Source: Achromobacter mucicolens
GTDB lineage: Bacteria > Pseudomonadota > Gammaproteobacteria > Burkholderiales > Burkholderiaceae_B
DNA: 64,000 nucleotides
Assembly (NCBI RefSeq): GCF_902859725.1
Contig: NZ_CADIJP010000004.1
Location: 62,001 to 126,000, forward strand
Direction of reading: 5' to 3'
Shown: in pieces, positions 23,595 through 31,869 of the stretch
How the letters are laid out: each line of letters begins with the position of its first letter
Position numbering within the stretch: position 1 is the first letter of the stretch
Translations under genes and position numbers: made by a program
Notes under the pieces: model-generated
Told to the model about the DNA's origin: nothing
What the model saw: the letters and a program-made list of their open reading frames with translations, nothing else
The model's database searches: none

Positions 23595-24230
23595 ATGCAC
23601 ACTCACGTTGCCCGCGCCTCGGGAATCAAACGCAAGTCCGGTAATCTGCTTCTGGCTCTGGGACTGGCCTTCGCAGCCGCCGCTCCCGCCTTCGCGCAGA
23701 AGGATCCCGGCGCAGCCATCCTGCCTCCGCGCGCCAATTCGGGCAATCAGGCGCCGGCGCCGCAGCAGGCCCCCGCTGCGCAACCCCAGGTTCAACAGGC
23801 GCCCGCCCGTCAAGCGCCCGCGCAGCAGGCTCCCGCCGGCGGCGCCCTTGCGCCGGTGCAAAAAACGCAGATCAACGACCAGGCCGCCTACGAGCGGCTG
23901 CTGAACAACAGCGGCGTGACGCTGCAATGGCTGTGGTCCGCCAAGCGCGGCAAGATGAACGCGATCGACGACAACGACGTGGTGCGTCTTGACGGCACGC
24001 AGGCCAACCATGAAGGCACCTTGAAGGTCAAAGGCGAGGTCGTCTCCATCGGCCGCGACAGCTTCGTGCTGCGCGGCACGATCCTGATCCTGGACGCGCC
24101 CGACAAGGGCCGCCGCTGCGAGCGTACCGGCGACTACGAATTCAAGGCGACCGGCAAGCGCAAGTACTGGCGTCTGCAGCAGATGGAAGCGTGCGGCGGC
24201 CTGACCGATTACGTCGACATCTACTACTGA
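23595..24230 (+). CDS. Exported protein with Pro/Gln/Ala-rich linker, unknown function
   Basis: The start at ATG 23595 gives 211 residues. A Sec signal peptide (basic RASGIKRKSG, hydrophobic LLLALGLAFAAAAPAFA, cleavage after AFA-Q) is followed by about 45 residues of low-complexity APQQAPAAQPQVQ, then a compact domain of about 115 residues. That domain contains LQWLWSAKRGKMNAIDDNDV, GEVVSIGRDSFVLRG and two cysteines (RRCERTG, MEACGG). It looks periplasmic or envelope-associated; I do not recognise the domain. The membrane-protein gene at 24256 follows after 25 bp and is probably co-transcribed. Confidence 0.65.
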   Translation: MHTHVARASGIKRKSGNLLLALGLAFAAAAPAFAQKDPGAAILPPRANSGNQAPAPQQAPAAQPQVQQAPARQAPAQQAPAGGALAPVQKTQINDQAAYERLLNNSGVTLQWLWSAKRGKMNAIDDNDVVRLDGTQANHEGTLKVKGEVVSIGRDSFVLRGTILILDAPDKGRRCERTGDYEFKATGKRKYWRLQQMEACGGLTDYVDIYY

Positions 24231-24255
24231 TCCACAAGAAGCGACCCGCCGCCCC

Positions 24256-24735
24256 ATGCCCCCGACCGCGATCAAATGGCTGGCCAGCATTGTCCTGGGT
24301 CTGCTGATCGGCAGCGCTAGTTTTGGCGTCACCAATCCGCTGCTGCAAGCCCTGTTCGGCCTAAACCAGCCCGCCGGCGGCACCTACGTGCCGCTGGACG
24401 ACACCGCGCTGCAGCGGATGCAGATCGCCAGTGCCGTGCTTTACGCGGTGATCGCGGTGATTGCCGCCGTATTGCTGGCGCGCATCGGAAATCTGCGCCG
24501 GCTGATCGGCTGGGGCTGCCTTGCGCTGGGTGTGACGCTGCTGCTGACCGTGCCGATTGCGCTGCTGCAGATGGACCCGGCCATGCACACGGGCGGCGGC
24601 GCGGACGCTCGGGATGCAAACACCGCACTGTTCTTCTTCCTGCTCATCTTTGGCCTGCCGTATCTGGGCGGCGGCTTGCTGCTGACGATTGGCGGCGCGG
24701 TGCTGATTCGCAAGCATCGGGATAAGCCCGCGTGA
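24256..24735 (+). CDS. Four-helix membrane protein of unknown function
   Basis: A 159-residue protein with four probable transmembrane helices: about 6-24, 58-76, 83-102 and 122-149 (the latter ending GGGLLLTIGGAVLI). Loops are short. Nothing else in the sequence identifies it. It is likely co-transcribed with the exported protein before it, and its last 92 bases overlap the 3' end of the convergent GlxA-type regulator gene. Both reading frames appear genuine, so the overlap is real unless the regulator is shortened by a mutation. Confidence 0.6.
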   Translation: MPPTAIKWLASIVLGLLIGSASFGVTNPLLQALFGLNQPAGGTYVPLDDTALQRMQIASAVLYAVIAVIAAVLLARIGNLRRLIGWGCLALGVTLLLTVPIALLQMDPAMHTGGGADARDANTALFFFLLIFGLPYLGGGLLLTIGGAVLIRKHRDKPA

Positions 24736-25690
24736 GCCGTAGCTCTTTCACCCCCCTACCCAGCTTGCGGCGCAGCAGCGTCCGCAATGTCGCGCCGTCC
24801 TCATAGCCCACCTCTGTGGCAATCGCATCGATGTTCAGGTGGCTGGTTCGCAGCAGATGGACCGCCCGCTCGACGCGCAAGTCCTGGAAGTAAGACAGCG
24901 GCGACTTGCCCAGCACCGCCTCGATACGGCGTTGCAACGTGCGGGTACTGGTCGCAAGCGCGTCCGCGGCGTCGGCCACAGAGAACCCCTGCGCCAAGCG
25001 TTGGCGGGCCCAACGCTCGAAACGCTCGACCAGCGGGTCGGCGCGCGCGAGGTGATCGGGGATCATGTACGGCGCCTGCGACGGCCGCGCGTCCACGAGC
25101 AGATAGCGCACAACCACGGCGGCCAGCGCCGGACTGGCCTGGCCCACCAGCCACAGGGCCAGATCCAGATGACCCATCGCCGCGCCCGCGGTCGTGAAGC
25201 TGCCGGACGGCACCATCATACGTGCGCTGTCCAGTTCAATTTCCGGATACCGCTGGCGAAACAGCGGCGCCAGCCACCATGACGTCGTGGCCTCGTGTCC
25301 ATCGAGCAACCCGGATTCGGCCAGCACGAAGGTGCCAATACACGCGGCCGCGATCCTGGCGCCGCCGGCATGGGAATCCCGCAGCACCCCTAGCGCGTCC
25401 TTGACCTCCCGGCGTTCCAGCGCCGGCAGAAGTTGCTCCGGCATCTTGGTGGCGATGGCTGGCAGCACGACCCAATCGGGATTGCCCATTGCGCTGACAG
25501 GCTTGACCGGAACGCGCATGCCTAGACCCGTGCGCACCTCGCGCCGCACACCGATGATGTCGATGTCAAACCGCGGCCCTTCGCCGGGCTGTTGGAGGTC
25601 GGCCAGCTCGTTGGCCGTCGTGAATGCGTCCAGGATGGCCGACAGCCCTGTGTCGAAGCAGCCGTCCAGCGCCAGCACGGAGATCTTCAT
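24644..25690 (-). CDS. GlxA-type AraC-family transcriptional regulator
   Basis: This 348-residue protein combines an N-terminal DJ-1/PfpI-like domain (about 1-195; MKISVLALDGCFDTGLSAIL, and ARIAAACIGTFVLAESGLLD with the nucleophile-elbow Cys) with two AraC-type helix-turn-helix units in the C-terminal 110 residues (FSVADAADALATSTRTLQRR and INIDAIATEVGYEDGATLRT-like, RRKLGRGV). The start at ATG 25690 is supported by MKISVL homology to family starts; an ATG at 25726 would add 12 residues. Such regulators respond to small metabolites. It is divergent from the GNAT gene, a natural candidate target. Its C-terminal tail extends past the usual end and overlaps the convergent gene at 24735. Confidence 0.87.
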   Translation of the reverse strand: MKISVLALDGCFDTGLSAILDAFTTANELADLQQPGEGPRFDIDIIGVRREVRTGLGMRVPVKPVSAMGNPDWVVLPAIATKMPEQLLPALERREVKDALGVLRDSHAGGARIAAACIGTFVLAESGLLDGHEATTSWWLAPLFRQRYPEIELDSARMMVPSGSFTTAGAAMGHLDLALWLVGQASPALAAVVVRYLLVDARPSQAPYMIPDHLARADPLVERFERWARQRLAQGFSVADAADALATSTRTLQRRIEAVLGKSPLSYFQDLRVERAVHLLRTSHLNIDAIATEVGYEDGATLRTLLRRKLGRGVKELRLTRAYPDACESAPRRQSSAASRRPDTAGQR

Positions 25691-25793
25691 GGCGTGAATA
25701 ACTCCAAAAATGTCATTTGCGACCATAGAACGGCGCCCCGTTCCTGTCTACATTGGCCCCACGCGCCCTTGGCGCGGATCAATGGGAGCCCGC

Positions 25794-26507
25794 ATGGACC
25801 AACAAGCACACAGTCTGGACAACCCGATCTGGACGTCCCTCGTCACGGAGCAGGCGCATCTGAGCACCGGCGAGCACCTTGCCCGCCGCTATCACCCGGA
25901 TATCGCGCCGTTTGCCGCGATGGCGTCCGATGACTCACCCGAGGCATGGGCCGCGCTTGCACAGCTTTTGCCGCCGGGCGAGCAGGTGGCGCTGCTTTCG
26001 TTTGACCCGCTCAAGCCCCCCGCCCGGCTTCGCGCCAATCCGGTCGGCGTGATCCATCAGATGGTTGCGACGCGGCGCGGTCCCTGTGTCGCCGACACCG
26101 CCGACATGGTCGCGCTCACCGCGGCCGATGCTGCCGAGATGCAGGCGCTGGCCGCCAAAACCAAGCCCGGTCCGTTCTGCCCGCGCACCCACGAGATGGG
26201 CCGCTACATCGGAATTCGATGGCAAGGCCGCCTGGTCGCGATGGCGGGCGAACGGATGCGCCCAGCCGGCCACATCGAGATCAGCGCCGTCTGTGTCGAC
26301 GAGCAATGGCGCGGCAAGGGACTGGCCCAACGGCTGGTGCAAAGCCTCGAAGCGCAGATCTGGCTGCAGGGCCAATCGCCGTTCCTGCACGTGCTTGGCC
26401 AGAACGCCGGTGCGATTGCGTTGTATGAGCGCCTGGGGTTTCGGCTGCGGCAGCGATTTCATTTGACGATGATGGAACGCGCACCGATAGACGGTGACCA
26501 GAATTAG
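25794..26507 (+). CDS. GNAT-family N-acetyltransferase
   Basis: The start at ATG 25794 (GGGAG five bases ahead) gives 237 residues. The C-terminal half is a GNAT fold: EMGRYIGIRWQGRLVAMAGE (beta strands), the acetyl-CoA P-loop ISAVCVDEQWRGKGLAQRLV (RGKGLA) and the last strand FLHVLGQNAGAIALYERLGF. The N-terminal half (about 1-110) is less conserved, a form seen in FR47-like acetyltransferases. The substrate is unknown. It is divergent from the GlxA-type regulator (103 bp between starts), which may control it. Confidence 0.88.
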   Translation: MDQQAHSLDNPIWTSLVTEQAHLSTGEHLARRYHPDIAPFAAMASDDSPEAWAALAQLLPPGEQVALLSFDPLKPPARLRANPVGVIHQMVATRRGPCVADTADMVALTAADAAEMQALAAKTKPGPFCPRTHEMGRYIGIRWQGRLVAMAGERMRPAGHIEISAVCVDEQWRGKGLAQRLVQSLEAQIWLQGQSPFLHVLGQNAGAIALYERLGFRLRQRFHLTMMERAPIDGDQN

Positions 26508-26634
26508 AACAGCGTCTGCGTTAGGAACATTGCAGTCTGAAACGTTTAGCCGCCTTTCGTCAAAATGACCCCTTGAAGGACCCCGGTACAATCCCCGCGC
26601 TCTCCCCTATTTCTTTCCCGGCTGTCCCATCCCC

Positions 26635-27936
26635 ATGTCCAATCTCATCGTCCACGGCGGCACGCCTTTGCGCGGCCGCGTCGTCCCCTCGGCCAACAAG
26701 AACGCGGTGCTGCCGATCCTGTGCGCCACGCTGCTGACCGACCAGCCGTTGCGGCTGCACGGGGTGCCGGACATCACCGACGTGCGCAAGATCCTGGATA
26801 TCTTCCGCACGTTGGGCAGCGACGTGCGGTTGGACGATGCGACGCGCACGCTGGAACTGCATCACAAGAACACCGTGTTCGACGCGGCGGCGCACCGGCT
26901 GCCGGAGGAAATGCGTTCGTCGATCATGCTGGTGCCGCCGCTTCTGGCCCGCTTTGGCGTGGCGCGGCTGGAAGACAACGTCAAGGGATGCACGCTGGGG
27001 GTGCGCGAGATCGATCCGCACGTGGACATCTTCCGCTCGTTCGGCGGCGAGGTGGAGCGCGCCAGCGGATCGCTGCTGGTGCGCGCGGGCGGCCCGCTCA
27101 AGCCCACGCATCATTGGCTGGACTACGCGTCAGTGACCACGACCGAGAATTTCGTGTTGTGCGCCGCCGCCGCAGAAGGCGAGTCGTCGCTGACGAATGC
27201 GGCGTCCGAGCCGCACGTGCAGGAGTTCTGCCGCTTCATGGCCATGATGGGCGCCGACATCGACGGCATCGGCACGTCGCGGCTGGTGGTGCGCGGCGGC
27301 AAGCGCCTGGGCGGCGGGGAGTTCACGTTCGAAGAGGACTTCCACGAAATCACCACGTTCCTCGCGCTGGGCGCGATCACCGGCGGCGATGTGGTGGTGC
27401 GCAACCGCACGCCGGGCAACTTCCCGCTGATCGACCGCACGTTCGCCAAGTTTGGCGTGCGGATCGAGCACAAGGACGGCTGGTCGCGCGCGCTGCGCGA
27501 TGGTCCGCTGAAGGTGCAGACGCCGTTCACCAGCAACGTGCTGACCAAGGTGGAAGCGGCGCCCTGGCCGTACTTTCCGGTGGACCTGCTGCCGATCTTC
27601 ATTGCGCTGGGCGTATGCGCCGAGGGCAATGCGATGTTCTGGAACAAGGTCTACGACGGCGCGCTGGGCTGGACGGGCGAACTGTCCAAGTTCGGCGCGC
27701 ATGTGTTCTCGTCGGACCCGCACCGCGTGGTGACCTTCGGCGGCAATCCGCTCACGCCGGGCGTGGTCGAAAGCCCCTACATCATCCGCGTGGCGATCGC
27801 GCTGTTCATGGTGGCCAGCAGCATCAAGGGCCGTTCCGAGATCCGCAACGCCACGCCGATCCGCCGGGCGCACCCGCGCTTTGTCGAAAACCTGCGCAGC
27901 CTGGGCGTGCAGGTTGAGTGGGCGAACGACGAGTAA
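26635..27936 (+). CDS. MurA-like UDP-GlcNAc enolpyruvyl transferase (divergent paralogue)
   Basis: This 433-residue EPSP-synthase-fold protein has MurA catalytic residues: Lys22-Asn23 in PSANKNAVLPIL at the same numbers as in E. coli, Cys119 in VKGCTLGVREIDPH (matching the PEP-reactive Cys115), Arg124, and Asp317 in YFPVDLLPIF. The residues between differ strongly from housekeeping MurA, and the fosfomycin-site loop is short (NVKGCTLG). Expected activity is transfer of enolpyruvate from PEP to UDP-N-acetylglucosamine in peptidoglycan synthesis, or to a related sugar nucleotide. It lies alone, not in the mla/hisG context usual for betaproteobacterial murA, so it is likely a second copy. A 5-bp GC stem with T6 follows the stop. 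Confidence 0.85.
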   Translation: MSNLIVHGGTPLRGRVVPSANKNAVLPILCATLLTDQPLRLHGVPDITDVRKILDIFRTLGSDVRLDDATRTLELHHKNTVFDAAAHRLPEEMRSSIMLVPPLLARFGVARLEDNVKGCTLGVREIDPHVDIFRSFGGEVERASGSLLVRAGGPLKPTHHWLDYASVTTTENFVLCAAAAEGESSLTNAASEPHVQEFCRFMAMMGADIDGIGTSRLVVRGGKRLGGGEFTFEEDFHEITTFLALGAITGGDVVVRNRTPGNFPLIDRTFAKFGVRIEHKDGWSRALRDGPLKVQTPFTSNVLTKVEAAPWPYFPVDLLPIFIALGVCAEGNAMFWNKVYDGALGWTGELSKFGAHVFSSDPHRVVTFGGNPLTPGVVESPYIIRVAIALFMVASSIKGRSEIRNATPIRRAHPRFVENLRSLGVQVEWANDE

Positions 27937-27946
27937 ACGGCAGCAC

Positions 27947-27971
27947 GGGCGTTTTGGCGCCGCCCTTTTTT
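27947..27971 (+). terminator. Terminator of the MurA-like gene
   Basis: GGGCG (27947-27951) and CGCCC (27961-27965) form a short stem around a 9-base loop, followed by six T's. It is 10 bp past the stop at 27936. The stem is modest, but the T tract is good. Confidence 0.6.
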
Positions 27972-28147
27972 GCAGGTGCGCCGGCCGCCTGCCGATGCCT
28001 GCGATGCTGACCGGCACGCGCGCGGCACCCCCAGTGCTAGCGCTTGGCCGCTCTGCTGACTCAGACCTGAATGTTATTGTCTTGGCTTCCCCGCACGCTT
28101 GCCGCCTGCCGCAAACGTGACTTGAACACCCTATTCAAGGAGCCGCA

Positions 28148-28732
28148 ATGAAGTTGATCCCGACCCTGCTGCTGGGCGCAAGTGCGCTATCGCTGACCGT
28201 GGGCGCCACCGCCGCGCCGGTCACCTATGATCTTGATCCCTCGCATACGTATCCCAGCTTCGAGGCCGATCATTTCGGCGGCCTGTCGACCTGGCGCGGC
28301 AAGTTCAACCAGTCCAGCGGCGTGGTCGTGCTGGACCGCCAGGCGCGCACCGGCACGCTGGAAGTCACCGTGGACATCAAATCGGTCGACTTCGGCCACG
28401 ACGAGATGAACCAGCACGCGATCGCGCCCGACATCTTCGATGCGGCCAAGTACCCCACCGCCACGTTCAAGGGCAAGTTCACCAAATTCGACGGCGACAA
28501 GCCGGAAGAAGCGACGGGCGACCTGACGCTGCGCGGCGTCACGCGCCAGGTCAAGCTTGAGATCGACGACTTCAAGTGCATCGACCACCCGATGGTCAAG
28601 CGCGAGGTCTGCGGCGCCGATGCCTCCACGGAATTCAGCCGCAAGGATTTCGGCATGAACTTCGGGCTGGACATGGGCTTCAAGCCGGAAGTGAAACTGA
28701 AGATCCAGGTCGAGGCGATCCGCCGGCAGTGA
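28148..28732 (+). CDS. YceI family periplasmic protein
   Basis: A 194-residue protein with a Sec signal peptide (TLLLGASALSLTVGATAA, cleaved before APVTYDL) and a YceI lipocalin-like barrel: YDLDPSHTYPSFEADHFGG, SGVVVLDRQARTGTLEVTVD, FGHDEMNQHAIAPDIFDAAK, YPTATFKGKF, TGDLTLRGVTRQVKLEIDDF. YceI proteins bind polyisoprenoids in a hydrophobic channel. The GGAGCCGCA start site is good. It is convergent with the second BAAT-like hydrolase. Confidence 0.92.
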   Translation: MKLIPTLLLGASALSLTVGATAAPVTYDLDPSHTYPSFEADHFGGLSTWRGKFNQSSGVVVLDRQARTGTLEVTVDIKSVDFGHDEMNQHAIAPDIFDAAKYPTATFKGKFTKFDGDKPEEATGDLTLRGVTRQVKLEIDDFKCIDHPMVKREVCGADASTEFSRKDFGMNFGLDMGFKPEVKLKIQVEAIRRQ

Positions 28733-28744
28733 CGCCCAGCCTTC

Positions 28745-30040
28745 CTACAATTCCCCCGCCCGCGCCTGCGCCAGAAAGTCCAGCACCGCCCGGTACGATC
28801 CTTCGTTGCCGGCCGCATTGGCGGATGGCGTGCCACCCGCATCCAGCAGCAGGCCGGACATCGCGTGCGGCTTGTTGATCAGGGTGGCCGGCAGGCAGGG
28901 ATAGTGGACGTGGTGCCCTGCCCCCGCGCAGACGTAATGACGCGTCGGCAGGTCATGCGCCTGGCGCTGGCGCACCACCATTTCCGAATACGCGGTGCTG
29001 GGCCAGAAGCCGTCGTCCGATGCGCTTACCAGCATGACCGGGCCGGGATAGTTTTCGACAGGAATACGCGCGCGCTCGACGGCCGCCGCATCGCGCGTGG
29101 CGCTCAGGAACGCCAGGGTCTGGCGGTACGGCGGATCCGAGGCGTAGGCGGCGTCCCAGTCGGCCGTGGCGTTGTCCTGCCACAAGTGCGGCAAGGGCTC
29201 GCCATGCCGGGTCCAGACCTGGGCGTTTCGACCCGTGCCCGGCGCGCCCGCGCTGACCACCCCGTGCGTCACGGGCGACGGCACGTAAGCGACGACGGCA
29301 CTTACCAGGTCGGGAAAATGCGAGGCCACGAGCAATGAGGTCTCGCCGCCGCGGCTGATGCCGGACACCGCCACGAAGCCGTCGCGCGGCTGCAGCGATT
29401 TACGCACCCACTTCAGCGCCGCCTCGAAGTATTCCAGCGGCATGTCGTTCAGGTATTTCGGCCGGCCATCGTAGTTGAAGATCGCTAGCGCCAGGCATTG
29501 GTAGCCGCGGGCGGCGAACAGCGCGGCCCGCGGCGCATTGACGCCACCCGACGAACCGTTCATGTAGACCACGACGGGATGCGGACCGGGGCCGGCGGGC
29601 ATGTAGAGTTCGCCGGACACCATCATGCCGTCCACCGTCTCTCGCACGGATCGGTGCGTGACGCCATCGGCCAGGAAGTCCTGGACCATCGTGGCGTCGG
29701 CCGTGAGCGTGCCGCTGGCGGCATGGATATGCACGGTCAGCGCCTGGGTGTTGTCGGGCGGGAACACCACGCGTTCCATGTCCTGGCACACCATGGACCA
29801 GACAAGTCCCATGGCCGAAGGCTCGGCATACGAGCCGGACACCGGGCAATCGCGCCGCAGGTCCAGCCGTCCGTCATGGCCAGCCATGAACACGGCTTCC
29901 GAGCGCCACGTCGCGCCGCACATGCTCATGCTGGCGGTGACGGTGATGAAGGCATACGCCGGAAAGCCTTCGATATGGATGTCGCGCTCGACGTCGATGA
30001 GCGCGCGTTCTGGCGTTACGGTGATACGGGGCTGCGTCAC
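28745..30040 (-). CDS. BAAT-like acyl hydrolase, second copy
   Basis: This 431-residue protein is a paralogue of the 192-1541 gene, with the same two-domain form. Residues about 1-130 are the Ig-like N-terminal domain (ITVTPERALIDVERDIHIEG). The C-terminal hydrolase has the elbow AVSGISRGGET, an acidic SASDDGFWPS and a His-rich CAGAGHHVHYPC, with cysteines that the first copy lacks. It follows the Bug receptor gene by 25 bp on the same strand, so the two probably form an operon: import of a compound, then ester or thioester cleavage. No signal peptide is seen. Confidence 0.83.
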   Translation of the reverse strand: MTQPRITVTPERALIDVERDIHIEGFPAYAFITVTASMSMCGATWRSEAVFMAGHDGRLDLRRDCPVSGSYAEPSAMGLVWSMVCQDMERVVFPPDNTQALTVHIHAASGTLTADATMVQDFLADGVTHRSVRETVDGMMVSGELYMPAGPGPHPVVVYMNGSSGGVNAPRAALFAARGYQCLALAIFNYDGRPKYLNDMPLEYFEAALKWVRKSLQPRDGFVAVSGISRGGETSLLVASHFPDLVSAVVAYVPSPVTHGVVSAGAPGTGRNAQVWTRHGEPLPHLWQDNATADWDAAYASDPPYRQTLAFLSATRDAAAVERARIPVENYPGPVMLVSASDDGFWPSTAYSEMVVRQRQAHDLPTRHYVCAGAGHHVHYPCLPATLINKPHAMSGLLLDAGGTPSANAAGNEGSYRAVLDFLAQARAGEL

Positions 30041-30065
30041 AGTCGTCTCCCTGGCAGTCGCGGCC

Positions 30066-31055
30066 TTATGCCTTCAGATCGGTCTTGGGCACGCCGTTGG
30101 CCTTGATGACCTGCGCCCACATGGCCGATTCGTCGGCGATGACCTTGTCCAGGTCGGCGGATGACGTGAACTCCACGGCCACGCCCTGCTCGGCAAACTG
30201 CTGAATCAGGCTGGGGTCGCGCGTGCCTTCGCGCACGGCGTGTTCCAGCGTTTTCACCACGTCTGCAGGCATTGCGGCAGGGCCCGAGATCATCATGCGG
30301 GTGTAGAGCTCGAAGTCGTCCACGCCCGCTTCCTTCATGGTCGGCACATCGGGCAGACTGGACAGCCGCTTGTCCGCGGTCACGGCCAGGACCTTAAGCT
30401 TGCCGGATTTGATGTTGGGCAGCGCCGAGGTCGGGAAGTCGAACGTGCTTTGCACGGTGCCGGCCATCAGATCCAGCAGCGCCGGGCCGCTGCCCTTGTA
30501 GGGCACGTCCTGGAACTGCGTACCGGTCTTGGACTGAAAATGCAGCAGCGCGAGGTGGTTGATGACACCGCGGCCCGCGTGCGCGCACGTGATGTCGTTG
30601 GGTTTTTTCTTGGCCAGGGCAATGAATTCCTGCACGGTGTTCACGCCAAGGTCGGGATGCACGATCAACAGCATGGGCGATTTGCCCATGGAGCCGAGCT
30701 GCTTGAAGTCCGACGGCTGGTACGGCAGGTTGTTGTACAGCAAGGGGTTCAGGATCATGCCGTTGGTGCCGGCAAAGCCCAGCGTGTAGCCGTCCGGCTC
30801 GGCGCGCGCCACCGCGACGGTGGCAATGATGGCCTGCCCGCCCGGACGGTTCTCGACGACGACGTTCTGCTTGAGCGTCTTGCCCATGCGATCGGCCAGC
30901 GCGCGCGCGGCGATGTCGGTCAGCCCACCCGGCGCGAAGCCTACCAAGAGGCGCACGGGCCGCGTCGGAAAGGCGTTCTGCTGGGCCCAGGCCGGGCGCG
31001 AGATCAACGGCAAGGCGGCAAGCGCGCCCAGGGCATGACGGCGGGTGAATCGCAT
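30066..31055 (-). CDS. Bug-family solute receptor
   Basis: I start the gene at ATG 31055, behind GGAGAGCC, giving 329 residues. The start MRFTRRHALGALAALPLISR has twin arginines and a hydrophobic core, so export could be by Tat or Sec; cleavage follows PAWA-Q. The family opening FPTRPVRLLVGFAPGGLTDI is followed by VVENRPGGQAIIATVAVARA and EPDGYTLGFAGTNGM, and FDFPTSALPNIKSGKLKVLA is the C-terminal lobe signature. It is upstream of the second BAAT-like hydrolase. The ligand is unknown. Confidence 0.91.
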   Translation of the reverse strand: MRFTRRHALGALAALPLISRPAWAQQNAFPTRPVRLLVGFAPGGLTDIAARALADRMGKTLKQNVVVENRPGGQAIIATVAVARAEPDGYTLGFAGTNGMILNPLLYNNLPYQPSDFKQLGSMGKSPMLLIVHPDLGVNTVQEFIALAKKKPNDITCAHAGRGVINHLALLHFQSKTGTQFQDVPYKGSGPALLDLMAGTVQSTFDFPTSALPNIKSGKLKVLAVTADKRLSSLPDVPTMKEAGVDDFELYTRMMISGPAAMPADVVKTLEHAVREGTRDPSLIQQFAEQGVAVEFTSSADLDKVIADESAMWAQVIKANGVPKTDLKA

Positions 31056-31242
31056 ACGGCTCTCCAGACAAAGGCAAAGGCCAACGCGCGGCCAACGAGG
31101 GCCGCGAGGCAAGGCAATGAAAAGGGGAAGGACGTACAGGCCGCCGCCGAACGGCGACGGTCACAATGATCGTATGTTGTATGCAATACACCCGACGGGC
31201 TATCTAGGGATATCCCGCAAGCGTTGGCGCCAAGGCCGCCGG

Positions 31243-31800
31243 TCAGGGCTTGGTCATCAATTTTTTCCAGCCTTCCAGACCCAGCTTGTTCATCGTGTCG
31301 ATGTTCTTTTCGTAGATCTCGGCGGCGTCCGGGAACGATTCGACGGCGCGGTCGATGCTGTCTTCGCGCAGCAGGTGCAGGATGGGATACGGCGAGCGGT
31401 TGGTGTAGTTCTCGATATCGTCCGGCTGCGTGTCGGCGAACTGGAACTGCGGGTGGAAAGTGGCAACCTGCAGCTCTCCCACCAGACGCATGCGCTTGAG
31501 CAGACGGTCCGACAGGTCTTCGAATTCGTTGAACTCAAGGAAGTCGTCCAGCGCATCGGGGATGATCAGCAGCGTCGTGTCGATCTTGTCGGGATCGGTT
31601 TCGGCCAGCAGCGCCAGTTCGTCCTGCAGATCGGTCAGCACACCCTCGGCGTCGGTGGCGTCGCTGACCGCAAAGCGGATCTGGTCCTTGACCTGCACCG
31701 CCTTGGCAAAGGGACAGAGGTTCAGGCCGATCACGGCCTGGTTCAGCCAATGGCGGGTTTCTGCGACCACATTGGCGTAGGCGTCGGAAGTGGAAATCAT
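31243..31800 (-). CDS. DUF1415 family protein
   Basis: A 185-residue soluble protein when started at ATG 31800 (AGGA 8 bases ahead). The region ETRHWLNQAVIGLNLCPFAK, with its CPFA motif, and DTTLLIIPDALDDFLEFNEF plus FHPQFQFADTQPDDIENYTN are the conserved DUF1415 core. The family has no established function. It lies 69 bp downstream of the M20 peptidase start-to-stop unit on the same strand and may be co-transcribed with it. Confidence 0.88.
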   Translation of the reverse strand: MISTSDAYANVVAETRHWLNQAVIGLNLCPFAKAVQVKDQIRFAVSDATDAEGVLTDLQDELALLAETDPDKIDTTLLIIPDALDDFLEFNEFEDLSDRLLKRMRLVGELQVATFHPQFQFADTQPDDIENYTNRSPYPILHLLREDSIDRAVESFPDAAEIYEKNIDTMNKLGLEGWKKLMTKP

Positions 31801-31869
31801 GGAATCAGTCCTGGAAAAAGAAAGAGCGCAAGGCCCGGGGCCCCGCGCTCTGCATGGCACGCGTATGTA

